From Vitrella brassicaformis (Eukaryota > Sar > Vitrellaceae), in NCBI GenBank assembly GCA_001179505.1, contig CDMY01000292.1, positions 1-21,712 of the forward strand: 21,712 nucleotides of DNA, in the 5' to 3' direction. Shown here in pieces: positions 1 through 8,105 of the stretch. The notes beneath the pieces are model-generated. The model was given only the letters and a program-made list of their open reading frames with translations. It was not told where the DNA came from and made no database searches. Every line of letters begins with the position of its first letter. Positions within the stretch are counted from its first letter, which is position 1. Both the position numbers and the translations under genes were made by a program.

Positions 1-149
1 AAACCCTAAACCCTAAACCCTAAACCCTAAACCCTAAACCCTAAACCCTAAACCCTACACCCTAAACCCTAAACCCTAAACCCTAAACCCTAAACCCTAA
101 ACCCTAGACCCTAATCCCTAAACCCTGAACCCTAAACCCTAAACCCTAA
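1..149. repeat. Telomere, AAACCCT (TTTAGGG-type) repeats
   Basis: About 21 head-to-tail 7-mers of AAACCCT start at base 1, so the window begins at a chromosome end and shows the C-rich strand as expected for a left telomere. Most units are perfect. Variants sit near 57-62 (ACACCCT), 107-120 (AGACCCT, AATCCCT) and 127 (GAACCCT), mostly on the inner side where degenerate repeats are usual. TTTAGGG is the plant-type telomere repeat, also found in some alveolates including chromerids. Confidence 0.97.
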
Positions 150-626
150 GGTGGTACGTTGAGGGACAGACGTGTGTGTGTGTGTGTCCTGGGAGGGGTG
201 TGACTGTGTTGGATTGAGTCAAGTGGCTGATCGCATTCATTTACGAAGTGAAATAGATGCCAGCACTTGTTTCATCTCATCTTTATACGCCACACGATTG
301 CAAAAGCATGAGCACGGCTGTGTGCGATGTCCTGACTGTGAATGTGTTGTGCTTCCTGGGTGTGTGTGTTGAGTGGCGTGTCCCGAGTGTGTGTATCCAT
401 CCACGTGACTGACTGCGAAGATCCGTTCAAATGATACGTGTGATGTGACATTCATTTGAAGGCATCCAAATATGAACCGATCCGCCTTACACACCCCTCC
501 ACTTAGACACACACACCTACTCCCACCACACCCCCACACTGTACCCCCACACACACACTCTAGCCCGACCGAACTGCCAGTTAGTCAGACCTCTGCTTAC
601 TCATCCGACCCATCACTGAGTGTCGT
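150..626. other. Short subtelomeric spacer, no gene seen
   Basis: About 480 bases separate the last telomere unit from the stop codon of the first gene. The stretch holds TG-rich simple repeats (near 171-187 and 361-370) and CA-rich patches (490-560), and open frames only of the kind such repeats produce. I see no satellite array, transposon or gene-family member. The part nearest 626 should include the 3' untranslated region of the minus-strand Acinus-like gene. Confidence 0.7.
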
Positions 627-684
627 TCATGGCTCCTCCCTCTCCCTCTCCCTCTCCCTCCCCCTCTCTCTGTCTCTGTCTTTG
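624..684. repeat. Coding simple repeat, (CCCTCT)n on + strand
   Basis: A hexanucleotide-like CCCTCT tract runs into CTGTCT/TTGTCT. Read on the minus strand it encodes the alternating Arg-Glu and Arg-Asp tail of the Acinus-like protein (ending RGREREREREEP, then TGA at 629-627). It is both a microsatellite and the conserved kind of C-terminus for this family. Confidence 0.75.
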
Positions 685-2988
685 TCTCTGTCCATCCGGT
701 TGATCATCTCATATCGGTCATACGGCCCCGGACGCCTGCTGCCCTCACTGGTGTGGGGGTCGTCTCGCCGCCGCATGGGGCCGTACCCTGGCGGCGACTC
801 GGGGCTGTCCTTGTCTCTGTCTTTAGGGAGGGGGTGCGGGGTGAGGGGCTCCTTGTCGTTGACAGTCGAGGGGCGATGTGGGCGTGGAGGCGACTCGTGC
901 TGCTGCTGGGCAGACTCACCAGGCCTGAAACCGTACACACACAGAGGACACACAGACAGAGAGACGGAGAGAGAGGGCTGGGTGGGTGGGTGGGGGAGAG
1001 TGGAAGGTCGTGTGTGTGTGTGTTTACATTGTGTGCTGCAGCAGGTGAGGGAGTGCCTCGTATAGGTCGTCTGGCGGCGATATGATGGGCCGCACGCGAC
1101 GCATCTGACGTCGAAGTACCTGCACAACAGAACCCGGGATTCTTCCCTCTCCCTCTCCCTCTCTCTCTCTCTGTGGAAGGCAGTTGAGCACCTCACCTCT
1201 CGCTGTTCGACTGGCAGCCAGTAGAGTGGGTATGGACACGGCTTGGTCTTCTTGAACAAACGAGACATTCGATCTGATAGACAGTGAGTGACACACGTAC
1301 AAACACACACATACACAGAAATATGGATGGATGGATGGGTGGGCGGAGGCCTGCAGGCCTGCCTCACTGACCGAGAGCTTCCACCGTCTTGTTTGCTTGC
1401 GGCACCGCACCCCCATTGCCTAAACGAACCGAACCAACACACATCCATACACACACGCACACACGCAATGAGTGAATGACACACAGACAGACAGACAGAC
1501 CCACCCGCTTTAGAGAAGGGCACCGGCATGCCGTCCGGAGTGCGGCCGGGGGGCAGAGGAGAGCTGCCATCCATCCATACATAAATACATACACACACAC
1601 ACACACAGAGAGAGAGAGATATAGAGAGAGAGAATGTTGTTGCACCCGACCATGCACCCGTTCATCCGTGCGCACATATGCTTTTGCCCTGCTGGGTGTG
1701 AGGCCGAGAAGGGCAAAGGGCTCCTGGACGGATGAGCACCTACACCTAGACACACACACACACATGCATGCATGCGCCCATGAGAGTGCGGGTGTGTGTG
1801 CCTCCCTGCCTACCTGGTATGGTTGGCTGTGCGTCGGGAGAGGCGACGTTAAGTGTGCGGGGCGGCAGCGCCTTGCGCTTACCGGCCTCGGCATCGTCCA
1901 TCTGCACATACACACACACATATGCACCCACCAGACAGACGCACAGACGTCAGACACCATTGCGCTGAATGACTGGCTGACCGCCCTCACCTCTCTCTGT
2001 GTGGCGAAGTGTGGCTCCAGCACACAGCTAGAGGTCTTGGGCCACACCACATCTGTGTGGAGACAGACATGTCCCTCCTTGCGTGTGTGTGTGTGTGTGT
2101 GTGTGTACCTGTGAGGGCGTCTTTGGTCCTGATGGCGTCGTCTTCGGTCTCAAACTGACACACATGACACACAGACAGACACCCGTGTGTGTGTCGTTGA
2201 GGTGTGTGCGTCTTGGCCTCACCTCAACGAGGCAGTGTGTCTTGATGGAATCCATCCAGAACCGCCGGATGGTGCCCGTCTCCTCAAGGAGCGAACGAAC
2301 AGACTGCGCACACAGATCATCACACACACCAGCAAGGATGTCCGCCTTGCCATGTGTGTGTGTGTGCGTTGACACCGACCTTCTCAGTGAAAGGCCGCAC
2401 GAAGCCATAGATGACCAGACAGGGCGAAGGGACCCCCCTGGCCACCTCCACCTCCCTCTCCCCGTCAGCACCACCCCCGTCATCAGCCCCGTTGGCACCA
2501 CCAGCTGGTGTGGCCTCTCCTTCCTCCCTGCCGTTGACATCGCCGTCAATGGCATGTCCTTTCATCGCAACGTCCTCGGGCAGAAGTGCCCCGTCCTGCT
2601 GCTGCTGCTGCTGCTCGCCAGCTGCTTCTACTGCTGCTCGTGTTGGCTCTTGTCCGCCCTGCTCGTCCTGCTCTTGTTGGTGGCCGTTGTGGTTGTCGAG
2701 AGGCTCCTCGTGGTCGTGTTGGACGTGTGCATCATCATCTGCTTGCATCTGATGCATGTGCTGGTTGGCGTTGTCCTGGCCTGCCTCTCCTTCTTGGTGG
2801 TGGTCCATGCTGTGTTCTGCTACTGCTCCTGCCGCCCTCAGACGCCTCCGTTGCTCGCCCGCAGCAGCGGTTTCAGGGAGCTCGCCCAACGTGCGAGCTT
2901 TGAGAAAGATCTGCACTCAGGCAGCTTGTTGGGTTTGTTCGTTCGTTCGTCTCTCCCTCCGTCCCCTCACACCCTCTCCCATCCCCAT
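627..2988 (-). CDS. Acinus-like splicing factor (RRM plus RNPS1/SAP18-binding motif)
   Basis: Acinus is the scaffold of the nuclear ASAP complex (Acinus, RNPS1, SAP18), which works with the exon junction complex in splicing. Proposed exons, 5' to 3': 2988-2971 (tentative), 2910-2380, 2303-2223, 2154-2109, 2052-1991, 1901-1814, 1745-1676, 1563-1505, 1419-1372, 1273-1197, 1119-1028, 924-627. All have GT-AG borders and consistent phases, giving about 489 residues. The first coding part is acidic, Gln/His-rich and has a Q run. An Acinus-type RRM follows (residues about 170-246: VIYGFVRPFTEK, then FWMDSIKTHCLVEF). Residues about 337-355, SRLFKKTKPCPYPLYWLPV, match the Acinus motif that binds RNPS1/SAP18. 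The tail is RD/RE-rich, as in animal Acinus. No SAP domain was seen. The start is uncertain: ATG 2988 needs a tiny first exon and a 60-nt intron; ATG 2808 is the first in-frame ATG of the long exon and would give 449 residues. Exons 7-9 rest mainly on phase. Confidence 0.82.
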
Positions 2989-3034
2989 CTTCCTCTGATC
3001 TGCAGCACCCCACCCCTCCCTGTAGCCAGCCATC
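2809..3034. promoter_or_regulatory. Divergent 5' region between Acinus-like and ChlP genes
   Basis: The two genes are transcribed away from each other. Their start codons are 226 bases apart if Acinus begins at 2808, or 46 bases apart if it begins at 2988. The section 2950-3034 is strikingly C/T-rich on the + strand and has a GTTC tetramer run at 2937-2950. No TATA box is recognisable. A shared bidirectional promoter is inferred from spacing only. Confidence 0.4.
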
Positions 3035-4037
3035 ATGACGCCCCTCCCCCCCTCCCTTGTGCTGTTGCTCGGCGTTACGGCATCGTATGCCTACGTCCCC
3101 GGTGAGTGGCGAGTGTGGGGCGAGCCATGGCAACGAAGAAAGGCAAAGATCTGCATCTGCCTGTGTCTGGGAGGGAGAGAGAGACACGCGCCATGCAGGG
3201 TTGCTGTGTGTGTGTGGGTGTGGCATTCCTTGTCAGGTCCGTCGTCGTTTCTACGTAGCGGCAGGGTCGGCCCAGGCCGGTTTGAGGGCACCAAGCTGCA
3301 CCAGCAGCCACCAACGGCAGCCACTCAGACACACGCCACCACCCGAATGAGTACGCCATCCACAACGAGAGAGAACTCACAGAGGGAGAGGGAGAGGGAG
3401 AGGGAGGCAGAGCGACATCTGCACAAAACCAAAACACAACACACAGCACAACACACAGCTCTCCCATTCTTTCTCTCTGTGTGTGTGCGTGTGCAGCTCC
3501 TGAGGCCAAGTACCGAGTAGCTGTGATCGGTGGCGGCCCGGCCGGCGCTAGTGCCGCCGAGATCTTTGCCGAGAACGGCGACATGGTGGAGACCTTCATG
3601 GTCGAGAGGAAAATGGACAACTGCAAGGTGGGTGAGTCCCTCTACCAGTGAGTGCCACTTACTGGTGGGGCGGTGGGCCGAAGCATCGTGGACATCTGTG
3701 TGTGTGCTGTGTGATGTCAGCCGTGCGGCGGTGCCATCCCTCTCTGCATGGTGGAGGAGTTCAACCTCCCTGAGAGTGAGATGGGCACACTTACCGCCCA
3801 CAGACACACACACTCCCTCTCTGTCTGTCTCTGTCTGTCGCTCTCTCTCTGGTGACAGACATAGTGGACCGTAAGGTTCGCAAGATGAAGATGATCTCCC
3901 CGTCCAACAGAGAGGTGGACGTCGGCAAGACCCTCCTCCCGCACGAGTACATCGGCATGACGCGCCGAGAGGTCCTGGACAAATTCATGAGGGACAGAGC
4001 CGTCGAAAAGGTCAGCACGTGGGCCACACACACCCAC

Positions 4038-4070
<33 letters not shown>

Positions 4071-5545
4071 GGGAGAGTATGGCCCTCTGCGTGTGTGGGT
4101 CTCATCCACACGTGTGTGTATGTGTGTGTGTGTGGTCAGGGTGCGGTTGCTATCAACGGTTTGGTGACCAAGGTTGATTTGCCCGAGAGCAGCGACAGCG
4201 GCCGGTACGTCATCCACCTCAAGAACTTTGACAAGGGCGACAAGGGCACCGGAGTCAGCGAAACACTCGAGGTCAGTCAGTGAACCCGACAACCCCCACC
4301 TCCCCCCAACACACACACACACACACACACACACAGAAGGAGAGAGAGAGAGAGAGAGAGAGCAGTGACACACACACACACAGACACAGAAACACCATTC
4401 TTGTCCCTCGTTCTGTGTGGCCACAGGTGGATATGATCATCGGTGCCGACGGTGCCAACAGCCGTGTGGCCAAGTCCATCGGTGCGGGCGAGTACAACTA
4501 CGCCATCGCTTTCCAGGAGAGAATCAAGATTCCCGACGAGCAGATGAAATACTACGAGGTCAGCCACAGAGAGAGAGAGCGAGAGGGAGAGAGAGAGAAC
4601 ACTTGATGCGTGGATGTGTGCCTGTGTGTGTGTGTGTGTAGGAGCTGGCGGAGATGTATGTGGGCGACGATGTGTCACCGGACTTTTACGCGTGGGTCTT
4701 CCCCAAGTAATAAGCACCACACACACATACACATCCATCCATCCATCCGTGTGTCTGAGCGTAGGTATGACCACGTTGGTGTGGGCACCGGCACCGTCAT
4801 CAACCGGCCAGCCATCAAGGAATACCAAAAGGCCATCAGGTCAGTCAGCACCAGCCCCCCTCCCCCCCTCTCCCTCTCCCTCTCGACACCAATCTCCCCC
4901 TCTCTCTCTGTCCACTCCTCGTACTTACACAGGGACCGTGCGGCCGAGCGTCTGCGAGGCGGTGAGCTGTTGAAGGTGGAGGCTCACCCCATTCCCGAGC
5001 ACTACCGCCCCAAGCGTGTGGTGGGCCGTGTGGCGCTCGTGGGCGACGCGGCGGGCTACGTCACCAAGTGCAGTGGGGAGGGCATCTACTTTGCTGCAAA
5101 GAGCGGGCGGATGGCAGCCGAGGAGATCATGGGTGTGATGAAGGCCACTGGCAGGCTGCCCACCGAGCAGGAGATCAAGGACACCTATCTGAAGAAGTAC
5201 GACCGGGCGTACGGCCCCACTTACACAGTGCTTGACCTCCTCCAAAAGGTAAGTAACCATCACCACCACCGTGGTGGCACCCTCTCCCACACATACACAC
5301 ACACAGCCACACACACACCATCTCTGTGTGTGTGTGTCATTGCTTAAGGTGTTTTACACCAACAATGCGGCGCGCGAGGCGTTTGTGGAGCTGTGTGAGG
5401 ACGACTACGTGCAGAAGGTGACCTTCGACAGCTACCTGTACAAGAAGGTGCAGGGCAACGACCCCCTCAGCGATATCGGCTTGCTCTTCAAGACCATCGG
5501 ATCGCTCATCAGGTATGCTCACAGACACACACACACACACACACA

Positions 5546-5576
<31 letters not shown>

Positions 5577-5691
5577 GGAAACTCTGTGTGTCCATTGTGT
5601 GTGTAGGGGCAACGTGTATGCGCCGCCCGACAAGACCATCTCCAACCCGGTCGAATCGAAGAAGAGGCTCGGCTCAACCGTCCCAGCATGA
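3035..5691 (+). CDS. chlP: Geranylgeranyl diphosphate reductase, plastid-targeted
   Basis: ChlP is an FAD enzyme that uses NADPH to reduce the geranylgeranyl chain to phytyl for chlorophyll and tocopherol synthesis in the plastid. Exons: 3035-3101, 3237-3350, 3497-3627, 3721-3775, 3859-4010, 4140-4271, 4427-4558, 4642-4706, 4765-4839, 4933-5248, 5349-5512, 5607-5691. All borders are GT-AG and the coding sum is 1,488 nt, or 495 residues; plant enzymes are about 465. Visible motifs are the FAD dinucleotide fold VAVIGGGPAGASAA (68-81), NCKPCGGAIPLCM, IGADGANS (222-229) and GDAAGYVTKCSGEGIYFA (345 onward). The start is fixed by a leader: residues 1-22 form a hydrophobic signal peptide ending in the context ASYAYVP, and exon 2 encodes a Ser/Thr/Arg-rich transit peptide with almost no acidic residues. 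This leader implies import through four plastid membranes. Introns are rich in CA, GA and TG repeats. Confidence 0.96.
4012..4139 (+). repeat. Microsatellite-filled ChlP intron 5 (CA, GACA, TG tracts)
   Basis: After the donor at 4011 come CACACAC, an eight-unit run based on GACA (4040-4071), and a TG-rich tract (4110-4135) ending at the acceptor CAG. The CA tract near the donor is complementary to the TG tract near the acceptor. Confidence 0.8.
4305..4390 (+). repeat. (CA)n-(GA)n-(CA)n microsatellite in ChlP intron 6
   Basis: A CA run (about 4309-4335) leads into a GA run (about 4339-4362) and then a second CA run (about 4367-4385). All lie between the donor at 4272 and the acceptor before 4427. 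These are simple repeats with no coding frame joining the flanking exons. Confidence 0.85.
5526..5606 (+). repeat. (CA)n-(GA)n-(TG)n microsatellite in ChlP intron 11
   Basis: The last intron holds a CA tract just after the donor, a GA tract in the middle, and TGTGTG ending in the acceptor TAG. The order CA, GA, TG is the same as in several other introns of this gene. Confidence 0.85.
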
Positions 5692-6208
5692 GCACCCTCC
5701 CCTCCCCTCCCCTCCCCTCGTGTGTCCGTGGTATCTGTGTGTGTGTGCGTGTGTCCTACTAACGCTGCTGTCTGACGTGTGCAATGGTTGCAATGATCCC
5801 TCTTCTCGCCCGCCCCTCGTCTCTCGCCTTGGCAACTCGCGGCTGGCTGCATGTGTGTGAGTGTGTGTGTATGGTGGTCGTGCTCCAGCCATGGGCACGT
5901 CGCACATGCTGCATCTCGTGTCGATGCACTAGCGAGTCGTGCACACGGCGGCTTCATGACCGACATGCGCACAGCACACACGAGCCACTCATCACTCGTG
6001 AGGGCGGTGCATGCATGCATCACACCACACGTACGGGGAGTTTTTCTCGTAGCGTATCAGGCAGGGAGGGAGGGATGGCTGCCTGTCTACCTGCAATTGC
6101 AAAGAGGAGGAATTTTTGCTGCCCTGCTGATTTACTCCCAGCAGGCCTGCAAAGGAATGGGAGGGAGGGAGGGATGGAAGGGGGAGACAAGGCAAGAGAC
6201 GACAACAC

Positions 6209-6239
6209 AAACGAACGAACGAACGAACAAACGAACGAG
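6209..6239. repeat. (ACGA)n tetranucleotide run
   Basis: ACGAACGAACGAACGA with one interruption (AACAAACG). The complementary GTTC run occurs at 2937-2950 beside the Acinus-like gene. Confidence 0.85.
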
Positions 6240-6507
6240 CGGATGAGTGAAGGGTGGGTGCGAATTTAAGACAGATTGATTGCGAGACAGAGAGATTTTT
6301 CCACCGAGTGATGCGGCGAATGCGACAAGGGGTGAGGGGGAGTGCAGTGAGAGTTTGTATGTGTGTCTCGCGCTGCTCTGTGCTGTGCCGAGACGGACTG
6401 ACTTCCTTTTGGAAAGCGTCTGGGTGCGTCTGTGTGAGTGCGTGCGTGAGGGATATATGAGAGGGTTGACAAAGAAGTCGCTCAATATGGCAACGGAGCG
6501 ACGGATT

Positions 6508-6531
6508 CGGATGGATGGATGGATGGATGGC
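6508..6531. repeat. (GGAT)n tetranucleotide run
   Basis: About five ATGG/GGAT units in a row. Shorter copies of the same unit or its complement occur at 1323-1340, 4735-4748 and 7263-7278. Confidence 0.85.
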
Positions 6532-6740
6532 AGAGGAGCCAGCCCTTTTTCGGTCAGTCAGCGAGCGATCCAGAAAGAGAGAGAGACATGCAGACAGAAC
6601 AGAGAGGGAGGGAGGGATGTTTCCCCGTCCGTTTCTTTCGTTTCATATTCATGGTTGTACAGACAGCCACACACACACACGTGTGTCTAGTTCGTTCGCT
6701 TCCGATTCACCCCACACACCACGGCCGGGGCACGTCCAAT

Positions 6741-6983
6741 GCCGGCTGCCGATGACGGCGGTGAGCACTCACAGTGCTCGCAATCGTCTGCAGCCACTGG
6801 ATCTGACGCCCACCGGCGCGATGTGTGTAGTGGAGAGGGTGGCTTGCCTTGTGCACAGACAGAGAGGCAGACGAGCTCTGATGTGGTGATGTCATGCTGT
6901 TGCTCTGTGTGTCACGTCTGGGGTGCCTTCGACGCCGGCAGCTCACGGCGGTGGCCAGCATTCACAGTGCTCGCTGTCGCCTG
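6741..6983. repeat. Diverged direct repeat, about 50 bp, two copies
   Basis: Segments 6741-6791 and 6934-6983 share GCCGGC, ACGGCGGTG and TCACAGTGCTCGC in the same order with small gaps and substitutions. They are about 193 bases apart in the ChlP/eL38 spacer. They look like an old local duplication; no function is apparent. Confidence 0.5.
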
Positions 6984-7363
6984 CGCTGTGAGCGTTGAAG
7001 CTGCACCAACGTGGTACTTTCTGAGCGAGATGTGCAGCAACACCACAATGTCAGTGTTCTGTCTGCCATTTTTTCATTTTCATTTGACGCGATGCAATGC
7101 GAGGTGATGAGAACCATGACGGACTCGCGCGCGTGCGTGAATGAGAATTCGATGGACGCAATAGTAAAGCGAAGGGAGAAGATCACCGTCAGCGTCGCCA
7201 TCGCCCCACACACAGTTTCAAAAGGACGCATCCATCGACCATCACATCAAAGTGTCAGTCGCATCCATCCATCCATCCACCCACACCGCGTGCCGCCACA
7301 CACAGCTACCGATCTACAAGTCTGTCAGGCAGCTGTTGCACCCCTCCACCCGTCAATTCATCA

Positions 7364-7469
7364 TCACTTCTTGGAGAAGCGCGACTTGATGTCCGTCTTG
7401 GTCAAGGCTGAGTGAGCGACACACAACACGCGCGCACACCAGTGAGAGCTGTGTTTTCAAGACAAGAGG

Positions 7470-7502
<33 letters not shown>

Positions 7503-7997
7503 CCCTATCGATTACCAGGTGGTAGTGACTGTTTGAGCTTCTCGGCCTTGTCCCTGTCGCCGATGCAGAGGGTGTAGGTGTACCGGCTACACCGCACCTT
7601 GAACTTGACCTCTGAGAGTGACGACCACACACAACAGTCACACAACGACGAGCAGATGCATTGAGTGACCGCTCCCTCCTCCCCTCCCCTCTGCCTCGTC
7701 CATTCCTTACTGTCCTTGGTCTTCAGAATCTTCACGTCTGCACACGACAGCCAACCAAGCCACAGACAACGAGTGCACCGCCCTCCCCTCCCTCCCCCTC
7801 TGCGTGTGGTCTTACGTTTGGCGTCTTTCCGCCTCGCCGTGATGAGGAAATCCTTGATCTCCTTGATCTCCTTCGGCTGAAGCAGTCACACCACACACAG
7901 ACAGAAATGAGCACCGAGAGATGGTGGCGACTGGGCGAGCAGATCTTTGTCTCTCTTGCCTCCCTCCCTCTTCCCTATGCCTCCCTGTACTCACCAT
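7364..7997 (-). CDS. RPL38: 60S ribosomal protein eL38
   Basis: This is a small protein of the cytosolic large ribosomal subunit. Exons on the minus strand: 7997-7995 (only the ATG), 7876-7816, 7737-7711, 7611-7516, 7407-7364. All have GT-AG borders with consistent phases, giving 231 nt and 76 residues; most eL38 proteins are about 70. The order of conserved blocks is that of the family: [18 protein letters not shown], then [24 protein letters not shown] and [11 protein letters not shown]. The extra length is the basic end [10 protein letters not shown]. The start is set by an ATG placed directly on a GTGAGT donor, followed by the expected PKEI. The gene is divergent from the histidine kinase, with 108 bases between start codons, and convergent with ChlP. 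Confidence 0.96.
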
Positions 7998-8105
7998 GGC
8001 GGCACAGCAAGCGGGAACACGGTGTCAGCACTGCGAGCTTATCTTTAAGCTCGCACCACCAAGCGAGTCGAGACTTTTGCCTTCGATTGGGGTCCGTACG
8101 CGTTG
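7998..8105. promoter_or_regulatory. Divergent promoter region between eL38 and histidine kinase
   Basis: The 108 bases between the two start codons must carry the 5' ends of both genes if both starts are right. The main visible element is the inverted repeat at 8032-8055. No TATA box or initiator could be assigned. Confidence 0.5.
8032..8055. promoter_or_regulatory. Perfect 10-bp inverted repeat with 4-nt loop
   Basis: TGCGAGCTTA, TCTT, TAAGCTCGCA. The arms are exactly complementary. It sits roughly midway between the eL38 and kinase start codons, so it could be a binding site for a dimeric factor or a hairpin in a 5' untranslated region. Its role is inferred from position only. Confidence 0.5.

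Larger units (their letters stand above)
5692..7363. other. Gene-free spacer between convergent ChlP and eL38
   Basis: About 1.67 kb lies between two stop codons facing each other and should contain both 3' untranslated regions. It holds simple repeats: CCCCT pentamers (5696-5719), GCATGCATGCAT (6009-6020), three GGGAGGGAGGGATG copies (near 6063, 6161 and 6607), an ACGA run and a GGAT run. The longest open frame (6739-7107, +) shows no family likeness and no exon-like continuation. I found no tRNA or rRNA pattern. Confidence 0.65.

Noticed and set aside
150-2200. Many open frames on both strands rich in Cys-Val, Thr-His and Ser-Leu repeats
   Set aside because: They are translations of TG, CA and CT microsatellites in introns and spacer, often begin at non-ATG codons, and have no domain likeness.
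6739-7107. 122-codon + strand open frame in the ChlP/eL38 spacer
   Set aside because: It has no recognisable domain, no plausible splice partners, and overlaps a diverged DNA repeat. The apparent hydrophobic stretch is not enough to call a gene.
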